Origin: Meiothermus granaticius NBRC 107808
GTDB lineage: Bacteria > Deinococcota > Deinococci > Deinococcales > Thermaceae
Direction: 5' to 3'
Assembly: GCF_003574355.1 (NCBI RefSeq)
Contig: NZ_QWLB01000016.1
Coordinates: 1-64,000 of the forward strand
DNA: 64,000 nt
Shown: positions 36,350 to 45,133 of the stretch, one piece after another
Numbering within the stretch: the stretch's first letter is position 1
Layout: each line of letters starts with the position of its first letter
Made by a program: the position numbers and the translations under genes
The notes under the pieces: model-generated
Databases searched by the model: none
What the model was told of the DNA's origin: nothing
Seen by the model: the letters and a program-made list of their open reading frames with translations, nothing else

Positions 36350-38014
36350 ATGCGCTCAGACATCATCCGTAAAGGCCCCGACCGTGCCCCGGCCCGCAGC
36401 ATGCTCCGCGCTGTGGGGGTGGGGGACGAAGATTTCCAGATCCCCTGGGTGGGCATTGTCAACACCTGGACCGAGGGGATGCCCTGTAACCTTAACCTGC
36501 GCGAGGCTGCGGCTGACCTCAAAGAGGGGGGCAAGCGGGTAGGGTTGCATACCTTCGAGTTCGGCGCACCGGCCATCGCCGATGGCATCAGCATGGGGAC
36601 GGTGGGGATGCGGGCCTCGCTGATCAGCCGCGAGGTGATTGCCGACAGCATCGAGCTGATCGCTCAAGGTTACCTCTACGATGGGATGGTCGCCCTGGGG
36701 GCCTGCGACAAAACCAATCCCGGCGGGATGATGGGGGTCATCCGGGCCGATGTGCCCAGCGTGGTGCTCTACGGTGGAACCATCGCCCCAGGCAAGCTGC
36801 ACGGCAAAAACCTCACCGTAGTCTCGATGTATGAGGCGGTGGGGCAGTATAGCGCCGGGAAGATTGATCAGGCTGAGCTGGACGCCCTCGAGCGCCGCGC
36901 GGTTCCTGGGCCTGGAGCCTGCGGGGGGCAGTACACCGCCAACACCATGGCCATGGTGATGGAGGTAATGGGGTTTTCGCCGATAGGGTATAACACCATC
37001 CCGGCCATCGCCCCAGAGAAGAAAGCGGCCAACTACCGGGTCATGGAGGTGCTGGCGGACGCAATCCGGAACAACCGCACCCCCCGAAGCTTCCTCACCA
37101 AAAAGAGCTTCACCAACGCCATCGCCGCGGTGGCCGCCACCGGGGGCTCCACCAATGCCGTGCTGCACATCCTGGCAGTAGCGCATGAAGCAGGGATTGA
37201 TCTGAGCCTCGAGGAGTTCGATGCCATCTCGCGCAAGGTTCCGGTGATTGCCGATATGCGCCCCTGGGGTCAGTACACCGCCTGGGAGCTTTGGGAGGCT
37301 GGGGGCATCCCGCTGATCATCCGCCGCCTGATCGAAGGGGGCATTCTGGACGGGGACCAGATGACCGTCACCGGCAAAACCCTGTGGCAAGAAACCGCCC
37401 AGGCTCGAGAAACCCCCGGCCAGAAGGTGGTGGTGCCGGTAGCGCAGGCCTTCAAGCCCGAGGGGGGATTGCGCATCCTCAAGGGCACCTTGGCCCCCGA
37501 GGGGGCGGTGCTCAAGCTGGCGGGCACCGAGACCAAGGTGCACCGGGGCCCGGCTCGAGTCTTCGACGGGGAGCAGGCCGCCATGAAAGCGGTGCTCAAT
37601 AAAAGCATCCAGCCGGGCGATGTGGTGGTGATTCGCTACGAGGGCCCCAAGGGTGCCCCTGGGATGCCCGAGATGCTCTCGGTGACCTCGGCGTTGGTGG
37701 GCGAGGGGCTGGGCCCCCATGTCGCCCTGGTCACCGACGGGCGCTTCAGCGGGGGTACCCGTGGGCTGATGATCGGCCACGTGGCTCCTGAAGCCTATGT
37801 GGGCGGCCCGATCGCGCTGGTGCAAGACGGAGATCTGATCTCAATTGACTGCGACAGCGGCGCCTTGAACCTGGAGGTTTCCGAGGCCGAGCTGGCCGAG
37901 CGAGCCCAGCGCTGGCAGGCCCCCGAGCCCCACTACAAAAGCGGGCTGTTCGCGCGCTACGCAGCGCTGGTGAGCAGCGCAAGCCAAGGCGCTATCCTGC
38001 ACAAACCCCGGTAA
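36350..38014 (+). CDS. ilvD: Dihydroxy-acid dehydratase
   Basis: A 554-residue iron-sulfur dehydratase making 2-oxoisovalerate and 2-oxo-3-methylvalerate in valine, isoleucine and leucine synthesis. The signatures CDKTNPGGMMG (usual CDKTxPG) and the C-terminal TDGRFSGGTRGLMIGHVAPEA are present; cluster cysteines appear at MPCNLNL, GACDKT and GPGACGGQYTANT. It lies last in the leu operon, providing the precursor for leucine. Confidence 0.96.
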   Translation: MRSDIIRKGPDRAPARSMLRAVGVGDEDFQIPWVGIVNTWTEGMPCNLNLREAAADLKEGGKRVGLHTFEFGAPAIADGISMGTVGMRASLISREVIADSIELIAQGYLYDGMVALGACDKTNPGGMMGVIRADVPSVVLYGGTIAPGKLHGKNLTVVSMYEAVGQYSAGKIDQAELDALERRAVPGPGACGGQYTANTMAMVMEVMGFSPIGYNTIPAIAPEKKAANYRVMEVLADAIRNNRTPRSFLTKKSFTNAIAAVAATGGSTNAVLHILAVAHEAGIDLSLEEFDAISRKVPVIADMRPWGQYTAWELWEAGGIPLIIRRLIEGGILDGDQMTVTGKTLWQETAQARETPGQKVVVPVAQAFKPEGGLRILKGTLAPEGAVLKLAGTETKVHRGPARVFDGEQAAMKAVLNKSIQPGDVVVIRYEGPKGAPGMPEMLSVTSALVGEGLGPHVALVTDGRFSGGTRGLMIGHVAPEAYVGGPIALVQDGDLISIDCDSGALNLEVSEAELAERAQRWQAPEPHYKSGLFARYAALVSSASQGAILHKPR

Positions 38015-38022
38015 AACAGCCC

Positions 38023-38490
38023 TTAGGACAGGGCTTGCTGCAGCAAGGCCACGATTCTCTGCTCTTCCGCAGGGGTCAGGGCCTGTAGGGCAAAAGCCAC
38101 CGGCCAGAGGGCTCCTTGGTCCAGTTTTGCGGCGTCGCTGAATCCAAGGGTTGAGTACCTCGAGCCAAACTTGGCCGCGCTTTGAAAAAAGCAGACCACT
38201 TTGCCGTCTTGGGCATAGGCGGGCATTCCGTACCAGGTTCTGGGCCAGAGGGTGGGGGCATGGGCTTTGATCAGAGCGTGAAGCCGCTCAGCCAAGGCCC
38301 GATCCCCTTCCGGCATGGCCGCGATGGCCTCGAGCACCGCCCGCTCGCCCTCGGCCTTGCTCTGGTGGGCGCGGGCTTCCGCCTTGAGCTCCTTGGCCCG
38401 CGCTCTCATTGCGGCCCGCTCCTCAGGGCTGAATCCTTTGGCCGCTTTGCCGGTGCCAGGCTGGGTTTTCAGGTCTCTCTTCTGGGGCAT
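38023..38490 (-). CDS. DUF1801 family protein
   Basis: A 155-residue protein. The N-terminal 60 residues are a basic, alanine/arginine/lysine-rich helix; the C-terminal part resembles DUF1801 (YdhG-like): [32 protein letters not shown]. Some DUF1801 proteins are called iron chaperones, but function is not established. TTAGGAGGT precedes the ATG. It is convergent with ilvD (nine bases) and divergent from dnaB. Confidence 0.78.
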   Translation of the reverse strand: MPQKRDLKTQPGTGKAAKGFSPEERAAMRARAKELKAEARAHQSKAEGERAVLEAIAAMPEGDRALAERLHALIKAHAPTLWPRTWYGMPAYAQDGKVVCFFQSAAKFGSRYSTLGFSDAAKLDQGALWPVAFALQALTPAEEQRIVALLQQALS

Positions 38491-38589
38491 CCGTACCTCC
38501 TAACCTCGAGAACACTTGGGGTTGGCTACGCAAAAAGCATTTTGCAAACTTTCCTTACGTTCAAGGCATACTGTATCCCAGAACCCAGG

Positions 38590-38676
38590 CGGACGGAAGC
38601 CCCTTTAGGCTGGGTTGGTGGGGTGTGGGCTTGCAGCCTCGCCTTCTGTCCGATAGATTGAACAACCCTAAAGGCT
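38590..38676 (+). promoter_or_regulatory. Interleaved complementary segments in the dnaB leader
   Basis: Two pairings overlap in order A-B-A'-B': 38590-38599 with 38643-38652 (10 pairs, one G-T) and 38602-38609 with 38667-38674 (8 pairs), plus 38614-38617 with 38663-38666. They would form a pseudoknot or alternative hairpins about 80 bases before the dnaB start. Purpose unknown. Confidence 0.4.
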
Positions 38677-38756
38677 CACCAGGGCCCGCACCGTTAGAAT
38701 CAAAGCTGCGCGCCATCCTCAACCCAGTGGCCCAGGAGCCCGCCCACGAGGAAGCC

Positions 38757-40109
38757 ATGACAACCACCCAGATCGAAGGTCGCATTCCCCCGCACAACCT
38801 TGACGCCGAAGCCAGCGTGCTGGGATCCGTGTTGCTCGACAGCGAGGTGCTCGATCGGCTCGAGGGTCTCCTCAGTCCAGAAGCGTTTTATAAGGAGTCG
38901 CACCGCAAAATTTGGGCGGCCATGAGCCTGTTGCGGGCGCGGCGAGACCCCGTGGACTTGGTCACCCTCTCAGAGGAGTTACGAACTCGAGGCGAGCTCG
39001 AAGAGATCGGCGGGTATAGCTACTTGGTGGGGCTGTCCGAAACCACCCCTACCGCAGCCTACGCGGAGTATTACGGGCAGATCGTCGCGGAAAAATGGAC
39101 CTTACGCAAGTTGATCGGGGCCGCCGGTGAGGCCATGCGCATGGCCTACGATGAGGTGGGAAGCCTGGAGGATATCCTCGACAGCGCAGGGCGGATGGTG
39201 CTGGAGGTCTCAACCCAAGGGGCCAAGTCAGAGTTCCAGGCGATGCGCGAACTGGTGCACGAGACCTTCGAGCACATCGAGTGGTTGCACGAAAACAAAG
39301 GCCAGCCCGATGGGGTGCGAAGTGGTTTTCGCGAGCTCGACAGCATGATCGGTGGCCTCACCGCGGGCTCCCTCAACATCATCGCGGCCCGGCCCAGCAT
39401 GGGGAAAACCGCGTTTGCCCTGACCATCGCCCAGAATGTGGCCCTGAGGGAGAACCTCCCGGTGGCGATCTTCTCGCTGGAGATGCCGGCCATCCAGCTG
39501 GTCACCCGCATGCTCTGCTCCGAGGCCCGGGTGGACATGAACCGGCTGCGCCAGGGGTCCCTGATTGACCGGGATTTCTCCCGGTTGGCCGATGTGGCTG
39601 GGCGGCTGGCCGAGGCCCCCATCCTGATTGACGACACCTCCGACCTAACCCTGATGGAGCTGCGGGCTCGGGCCCGCCGACTGCACAGCCAACACTCGCT
39701 GGGGTTGGTCGTGATTGACTACCTCCAGCTCATGTCTGGGCCCGGAGGAGGCAAGAACGGCGGGGAGAACCGCCAGCAGGAGATCGCCCAGATCTCCCGG
39801 GGGCTGAAGGGTCTGGCCCGCGAGCTGGGGGTTCCGGTGATTGCCCTCTCGCAGCTTTCGCGGGCGGTGGAGGCCCGGCCCAACAAGCGCCCCATGCTCT
39901 CCGACCTGCGCGAGTCGGGTTCCATCGAGCAGGATGCCGACCTGGTGATGTTCATCTACCGCGACGACTACTACAACCCCCATTCGGAAAAGGCCGGGAT
40001 TGCCGAGATCATCGTGGGCAAGCAGCGCAACGGCCCCACCGGAACAGCAGAGCTGCAATTCCATGCCCAGCACGTGCGCTTCAACGACCTGGCCAAAGAC
40101 GAGATCTGA
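38757..40109 (+). CDS. dnaB: Replicative DNA helicase DnaB
   Basis: A 450-residue hexameric helicase unwinding DNA at the fork. An N-terminal collar domain (NLDAEASVLGSVLLD) is followed by a RecA-like motor: Walker A ARPSMGKTAF (about 210-219), Walker B LVVIDYLQLM, and the DLRESGSIEQDAD loop. I chose ATG 38757 after GAGGAAG, because the longer in-frame version would include the leader structure. No intein interrupts it. Confidence 0.95.
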   Translation: MTTTQIEGRIPPHNLDAEASVLGSVLLDSEVLDRLEGLLSPEAFYKESHRKIWAAMSLLRARRDPVDLVTLSEELRTRGELEEIGGYSYLVGLSETTPTAAYAEYYGQIVAEKWTLRKLIGAAGEAMRMAYDEVGSLEDILDSAGRMVLEVSTQGAKSEFQAMRELVHETFEHIEWLHENKGQPDGVRSGFRELDSMIGGLTAGSLNIIAARPSMGKTAFALTIAQNVALRENLPVAIFSLEMPAIQLVTRMLCSEARVDMNRLRQGSLIDRDFSRLADVAGRLAEAPILIDDTSDLTLMELRARARRLHSQHSLGLVVIDYLQLMSGPGGGKNGGENRQQEIAQISRGLKGLARELGVPVIALSQLSRAVEARPNKRPMLSDLRESGSIEQDADLVMFIYRDDYYNPHSEKAGIAEIIVGKQRNGPTGTAELQFHAQHVRFNDLAKDEI

Positions 40110-40251
40110 CCTCGAGCCCAGGCCTCACCGCGTGCCAGCCACCCTAGGGGGAGCCCCCATCCTCCCCTCACCCCCTCGTAACCCCCCGATAACCGACCCT
40201 GGCCAGACTGAGGCTGGGAGCGGTACTCCGCCCCATACGAGGAGAACTTCA

Positions 40252-40908
40252 ATGAACAAACGCACCCTATACATCGGTCTTACGGCGCTTAGCCTGGGCC
40301 TGGGGGGTGGGCTCTACGCCCTGGCCCAAAGCAGCCCGCCCGCGCAGCCCGGTCCACAGCAAACCCAGCGCACCAACTACCGCGAGGTGTTCCTGCAAAA
40401 GCTGGCCACGGCCCTTGGCGTAGACGTAGCCAAGCTCAAGGCAGCCCTTCAAAGCGTAGGCATCGCCACCGTAGACGAGGCCCTGAAGAACAAAGACCTG
40501 ACCCCAGCCCAGGCCGAGCGAGCCAAGCAGCGAATCCAAAGCGGTGACTTTGGCCTGCGGGGGTTTGGTGGGCCAGGCATGGAGCGGGGTGGACGGGGGT
40601 TTGGCATGGAGCGGCAGGGGTTCAGGGGCGGGCCCTCAGCCGGCCTCGAGGCCGCAGCCAAAGCCCTAAATACCTCTGTACCGGACCTTGTGGGCCAGCT
40701 CCGCAGCGGCAAAACCCTGACCCAGATCGCCCAGAGCAAAAACGTTGACCCCCAGGTGGTTAAGGATGCGGTCATCAACGCCCTGAAGGGTCGGCTGAGC
40801 CAGATGGTGAGCGCCGGTCGCCTGACCCAGGCCCAGGCCGATCAGATTCTGGCCAAGGCTCAGCAAGATCCCAACTTTGGGCTCTTCGGCGGACACCGCT
40901 CCCGGTGA
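40252..40908 (+). CDS. Secreted helical protein of unknown function
   Basis: A 218-residue protein with a signal peptide (residues 1-24, cleavage near YALAQS). Residues 45-105 and 130-215 are helical and similar in style (LATALGVDVAKLKAALQ; AAKALNTSVPDLVGQL), separated by a Gly/Arg/Met linker (GGPGMERGGRGFGMERQGF). The end, GRLTQAQADQILAKAQ, resembles DUF2680-like secreted proteins. Function unknown; periplasmic or extracellular location is expected. GAGGAG precedes the ATG, and a hairpin follows the gene. Confidence 0.75.
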   Translation: MNKRTLYIGLTALSLGLGGGLYALAQSSPPAQPGPQQTQRTNYREVFLQKLATALGVDVAKLKAALQSVGIATVDEALKNKDLTPAQAERAKQRIQSGDFGLRGFGGPGMERGGRGFGMERQGFRGGPSAGLEAAAKALNTSVPDLVGQLRSGKTLTQIAQSKNVDPQVVKDAVINALKGRLSQMVSAGRLTQAQADQILAKAQQDPNFGLFGGHRSR

Positions 40909-40950
40909 TGAGGCCATCGGTATAGAAATCCACCGTCCATCGCGGAGTCC

Positions 40951-40981
40951 GAAGCCTATCCTGCCTATTGGGATAGGCTTC
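40951..40981 (+). terminator. Hairpin, likely terminator after the secreted protein gene
   Basis: A perfect 11-base-pair stem, GAAGCCTATCC (40951-40961) with its complement (40971-40981), around a 9-base loop. The following run is AAACCTTTA rather than a T-tract, so termination strength is uncertain. Confidence 0.5.
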
Positions 40982-41021
40982 AAACCTTTACCTTCCCTGG
41001 CCCAAAGGCCTTAGAACAATA

Positions 41022-41051
41022 TTGGGATGAGCCAAGGTTTCGGTTTATCCT
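41022..41051 (+). promoter_or_regulatory. Promoter candidate of the RND efflux operon
   Basis: TTGGGA (41022-41027), 18-base spacer, TATCCT (41046-41051). It leaves a leader of about 97 bases before the TTG start at 41155. Confidence 0.5.
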
Positions 41052-41154
41052 AGGCGGTATAAAAAACCTTCATGAAATACACGGAATCTACATATTTCGT
41101 TCCCTGGGAATACATAGGTGAACCCCAGACTCTACAGGTGTTGGAGGTAACGAC

Positions 41155-42504
41155 TTGAAACTTGCCCGCTGGCTTGCCCTGATCTTCGCCTTGTCCTGTC
41201 CGGTGTGGGCGCAGGAGGCGCTGACCCTCGAGGCGGCCCTCAAAGCCCTGCAAAACAGCCCTTCCTGGCGGAGCGCTGACCTGAGCTATGAAAGCGCCCT
41301 GCGCGCATTGGAGGCCGCCCAGGCCGCCAGCGGCCTGCAGGTGACCCCGGGGGCCAGCTACACCCTCGCGGACTCCGGCGGCAGCACCAGCAACAACCTG
41401 ACCTTGAGCGGAACCGCCTCACTCAACGTGCTGCCCTGGACCCCTTCTGCGGACGCCATACGGGCGGCCCAACGGGCTTTGGAGCGGGCTGCGTTGACTC
41501 GAGCCAGCACCCGCAACACCCTCTACGCCACCTTGATCAGCCAGTACTTCGGGGTCCGTCAGGCCATGGAAAGCAACAGCCTGGCTCAGGCCAACCTGAA
41601 GTTGCAAGAGGCCCTCACCCGAGTGGCCCAAGCCAAGTACGATACCGGTCAGCTCAGCCTCAGCGACCTGCTGACCCAGCAACAGGCCCTGGAGAGCGCT
41701 CAGGTAAGCGCTGGGAGCGCGGTAGGCAATCTGGAGATCGCCCGTCAAACCCTGGCCAACACCCTAGGGATCCCTGCTAGCAACTTGGGCGAGTTCCCCA
41801 CCGCCCCCACCGCCCCCACTCTGCCCACCGAGCCCCTCGAGGCCCTCATCTCCCAGGCCCAGGCCCGTCGGCCCGATGTGCGCATCGCGCAGTCCCAGCT
41901 CGAGGATGCCCAGGACAATCTGAGCATCGCCCAGCGCAACCGCTGGCTTCCGGATAGCAGCGTGAATCTGGGCTACAGCGTGCGCAACCCCACCACAGGA
42001 ACCACCACCACCTCGATCTCAGCAGGGCTCGACTTCAAAAGCGGCGCCGCCGGCTTGAGCGCCTCGGTGCCGGTGGTTTCCAGCAGCTCCGGCAGCACCG
42101 CCAACGTGCTGAGCCTGGGCCTTTCGGTCAGCTTTCCCCTACTGGCCCCTTCGGGCGATGCCAGCATCCGCTCGAGCCAAACCGCCCTGAGTGCGGCCCA
42201 GCTGGCCCTACAAAGCGCCCAGCGGGCGGCAGAGCTCGACGTGCGCCAAAAATACCAGCAAGCCCAAACCGCCCTAGCCCAGGTGGGCATTGCGCAGGCT
42301 GCCCTCACCACCGCCAACCAGACCCTCAAAACCGCCCAGGCCAAGCTCGCAGCTGGGACGGGGACCGCGGTGGATGTGCAGCAAGCCCAGGTCAACGTGC
42401 AACAAGCCCAAGTTAACCTCGATAGCGCCATCATCAACGCTCAAACCGCAGCGATCGCACTGCAAAACGCCCTTGGTGTAAACCTCACAGGAGCCAACCC
42501 ATGA
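41155..42504 (+). CDS. TolC-family outer membrane efflux protein
   Basis: A 449-residue outer-membrane factor with signal peptide (residues 1-20, ending VWAQE). Two repeats each carry long helices and beta segments (VTPGASYTLADSGG and GLDFKSGAAGLSASVPVVSSS), as in TolC. The start is TTG, supported by GGAGGT six bases upstream. The next three genes form a tight operon encoding a second TolC-like protein, adaptor and RND pump, so it should be the exit duct. Confidence 0.9.
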   Translation: MKLARWLALIFALSCPVWAQEALTLEAALKALQNSPSWRSADLSYESALRALEAAQAASGLQVTPGASYTLADSGGSTSNNLTLSGTASLNVLPWTPSADAIRAAQRALERAALTRASTRNTLYATLISQYFGVRQAMESNSLAQANLKLQEALTRVAQAKYDTGQLSLSDLLTQQQALESAQVSAGSAVGNLEIARQTLANTLGIPASNLGEFPTAPTAPTLPTEPLEALISQAQARRPDVRIAQSQLEDAQDNLSIAQRNRWLPDSSVNLGYSVRNPTTGTTTTSISAGLDFKSGAAGLSASVPVVSSSSGSTANVLSLGLSVSFPLLAPSGDASIRSSQTALSAAQLALQSAQRAAELDVRQKYQQAQTALAQVGIAQAALTTANQTLKTAQAKLAAGTGTAVDVQQAQVNVQQAQVNLDSAIINAQTAAIALQNALGVNLTGANP

Positions 42505-43607
42505 GCATCCGATCCACCCATCCTCAGTCCCTACCGTTAACCTGGAGAAAAGCCGCCTGGCTCTGGAGCATCGGGCTCCTGCTCTCCACCTCTGCCTTGG
42601 GTCAGGCCCAGAGCGCCCCACCCACCTCCTTAGTCCAGGTCTTGCGCCAAGCCTACGCCCAAGGCCCTTCTCTGCAAAGCGCCCAGGCCACCCTGCAGAA
42701 CGCCACCATTCAACTGAATGCGCTCAAAGCCGATCCCAGCACGCTGGTGGTAGCCCTGACCCAGGCCCAGCAAGCCTATGACCTGGCCAGGGTCAACCTG
42801 GAAGCCACCCGCCTGAGCGTGATGCAAAACGTGGTCAACGCCTATCTAAGCCTCTATGAAGAGCAGCAGAACGTCGAGCTGCTGCAAGCCCAAGTGGCCC
42901 TTAACCAACGCAATCTGGATGTGGCCAAGGCCCGCCAAGCCACCGGCAATGCCACCGCGCTAGATGTGGCCCGGGCCCAAACCACCCTGGATAGCTCCAA
43001 ACAAGCCCTGACCAACGCACAAACCCAAATTCCCATCCTCTCGGCTCAGCTTGCCGCACTGTTGGGCGTAGGGAGCCTGGGGAACTTCACCGCGACCGCT
43101 CCCGAGCCTCCCAAAAATGTCCAGGTTGACCTCGAGGCTTTGAACAAAGACCTGTTCAGCCGCTTACCCAGCGTGCTTCAAGTCCAGCAGGCGGTAGACA
43201 CCGCAGCGCTCAACGTCAAGCTCTACGACAACGACTACACCCCCGCCGTCAATCTGGAGGCCGCCAAAACCTCCCTGGCCAACAACCAACTGGCACTCGA
43301 CACAGCTCAGAAAAATGCCCTAACCTCTCTCTCCAACGCTTATCAAACCGCCCAGAGCTATTACAAGCAGATCGCCATCGCCCAGCAAAACGTGGCCAAC
43401 GCCCAAAAGGTGGTCGAGCAAGACAAGGTCGCGCTCAAGGCCGGTACCATATCGGCCTTGCAGCTCCAAACCGACCAGGTTTCCCTGCAGAGCGCACAAT
43501 ATAGCGCCCTGCAGGCCATGGATAGCTACTGGAAGGCCTTGGCTGCGCTCTCGGTAGCGGCCGGGCAGGACTTCACCGGATTGGTGCAGGCTGCCAGCGC
43601 CAAATAG
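42501..43607 (+). CDS. TolC-like helical protein lacking clear beta-barrel strands
   Basis: A 368-residue protein with N-terminal signal region (KAAWLWSIGLLLSTSALGQAQ, residues 12-32 approx.) and TolC/OEP-like long helices. In both repeats the stretch that should form outer-membrane strands is replaced by a short link (KADPSTLVVALTQAQ; DNDYTPAVNLEAAK). It may therefore be periplasmic. The start overlaps the previous stop (ATGA). It could be a variant duct component or periplasmic accessory of the pump. Confidence 0.78.
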   Translation: MSIRSTHPQSLPLTWRKAAWLWSIGLLLSTSALGQAQSAPPTSLVQVLRQAYAQGPSLQSAQATLQNATIQLNALKADPSTLVVALTQAQQAYDLARVNLEATRLSVMQNVVNAYLSLYEEQQNVELLQAQVALNQRNLDVAKARQATGNATALDVARAQTTLDSSKQALTNAQTQIPILSAQLAALLGVGSLGNFTATAPEPPKNVQVDLEALNKDLFSRLPSVLQVQQAVDTAALNVKLYDNDYTPAVNLEAAKTSLANNQLALDTAQKNALTSLSNAYQTAQSYYKQIAIAQQNVANAQKVVEQDKVALKAGTISALQLQTDQVSLQSAQYSALQAMDSYWKALAALSVAAGQDFTGLVQAASAK

Positions 43608-43615
43608 GAGGGGTC

Positions 43616-45133
43616 ATGCAAGTTGAAGGGCGAAAGGGGGCCACAAGCATGCGATGGGGACAGTGGATTGGAGTGGCCATACTCGTGGCAGCCGCCGGGG
43701 TTGGGGGCTATGTACTGCGCGGAAATAGCAGCTCAGCCACCCCGACAGCCGCCGGAAGTTCGCGCAGCGGAACCCGGGGCCAGTTTGGCCAGGGGAGCTC
43801 TCAAAGGCAACCAGGGCAGGGGTCGGCTCGAGCGGGGGCCATCATCCTCGTGCAGACGGACACCAGCAAAGCCGGTACCCTGGTGGCTCAGCGGCAGGCG
43901 GCTGGAACGGTAGAGCCGGTTACCCAGAGCCAGGTCGCGGCCCAAACCACCGGGGTGGTGAGCAAGATCCTGGCCAATGTAGGGGACACCGTCAAACCCG
44001 GACAGCCCATCCTCCAGCTGGATGACAGCCAGCTGCGCATTGCGGTACAAAACGCCCAGCTGGCCCTGCAAAATGCACGCATCAACCTCACCACCCAAAC
44101 CAACGCCACCAACGACGCCACCGTAAAGCTCCAACAGCAGCTCCAAGCCGCGCAAACCAGCCTGACCAATGCCCAGATCAGCTACCAGTCGGCCCAGCGG
44201 GTCTACCAGCTCGGCGGCCTCTCGGTCAATGATCTCAACAGCGCCAAGGCCAACCTCGACACCGCCAAGGCCAATCTCTCGGCGGCCCAAAGCGCTCTGG
44301 CCGCAAACCAAAGAGCCGGCAGTGAAACCCTGGCGCAGCTCCGGGTCGCGGTAGACCAGGCTCAAAACCAGCTTCAGCAAGCCCAGATCAACCTGGCCAA
44401 TGCCACCATCCGTGCCCCCTTTGCCGGGCAGATCTCCGCGATCAATGTCGCTGTAGGGGAGGCTGTGGGCAGCAGCAGCCAGCCTTTCACCCTGGTCAGT
44501 CCTGAACGTCAGGTGCGCTTCAATGTGCCTCCCACGGATGCCACCTCCATTCGTCCGGGTCAGGTTCTCAGCTTTAATACTGGAGCGCAGACCTTCCAGA
44601 TCAAGGTGGATCAACATCCGGCCGCCCCGGTAAACCAGATGGTCTCCCTCACCGCCCGCATTCTGGGGGAGAATTTGCCTCCGGCAGGCGCGGTAGGTAC
44701 GCTGATCTATCCTGTCCGGCTGGCCCAAGGAACCCTTGTCCCCATCGCTGCGCTGCAAAACGACGGTACGCGCAACTACTTGTTTGTGGTTGAAAACGGC
44801 AAGGCCAAAGCGCAGACGGTCACCGTGTTGGCGCAGGCAGGAAACCAAGCCGCGGTCAGCGGGGTAGCCCCCAACCTCGAGGTCATCGTCAACCCCCCAC
44901 CAGGGCTTCTGGATGGCTCGAGCGTAGCCAAGGTGGGGTCACAGACCCCCGGTTCCAGCTATGGACAAGGCCCGAACGGCAACAACCCAGGGCAGCGCTC
45001 AGGCTCTGGTACGCGTCAGGGCACCCCTTCTGGCAAGCCAGCCTCTTCAAGCCAGGGCCAGCCCTCCACCCCCACCCAGACCCGGCCTAACCCTCAGGGC
45101 AGCAGCGCCCCTCAAGGAGGCAGCCAACCGTGA
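43616..45133 (+). CDS. RND efflux periplasmic adaptor (membrane fusion protein)
   Basis: A 505-residue adaptor linking the pump to the TolC-like duct. A membrane anchor lies at residues 16-32; a lipoyl/barrel-sandwich region ([21 protein letters not shown]), a long alpha-hairpin rich in Gln/Ala (about 140-250), and a second lipoyl half ([16 protein letters not shown]) follow. The C-terminal 65 residues are a Gly/Ser/Gln/Pro-rich tail, longer than usual. AGGAGG precedes ATG 43616; ATG 43649 is an alternative. The pump gene overlaps its end by four bases. Confidence 0.9.
   Translation: MQVEGRKGATSMRWGQWIGVAILVAAAGVGGYVLRGNSSSATPTAAGSSRSGTRGQFGQGSSQRQPGQGSARAGAIILVQTDTSKAGTLVAQRQAAGTVEPVTQSQVAAQTTGVVSKILANVGDTVKPGQPILQLDDSQLRIAVQNAQLALQNARINLTTQTNATNDATVKLQQQLQAAQTSLTNAQISYQSAQRVYQLGGLSVNDLNSAKANLDTAKANLSAAQSALAANQRAGSETLAQLRVAVDQAQNQLQQAQINLANATIRAPFAGQISAINVAVGEAVGSSSQPFTLVSPERQVRFNVPPTDATSIRPGQVLSFNTGAQTFQIKVDQHPAAPVNQMVSLTARILGENLPPAGAVGTLIYPVRLAQGTLVPIAALQNDGTRNYLFVVENGKAKAQTVTVLAQAGNQAAVSGVAPNLEVIVNPPPGLLDGSSVAKVGSQTPGSSYGQGPNGNNPGQRSGSGTRQGTPSGKPASSSQGQPSTPTQTRPNPQGSSAPQGGSQP

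Noticed and set aside
36356-37825. 489-codon open frame on the minus strand
   Set aside because: Antisense to ilvD, which has full catalytic motifs; the product shows no domain.
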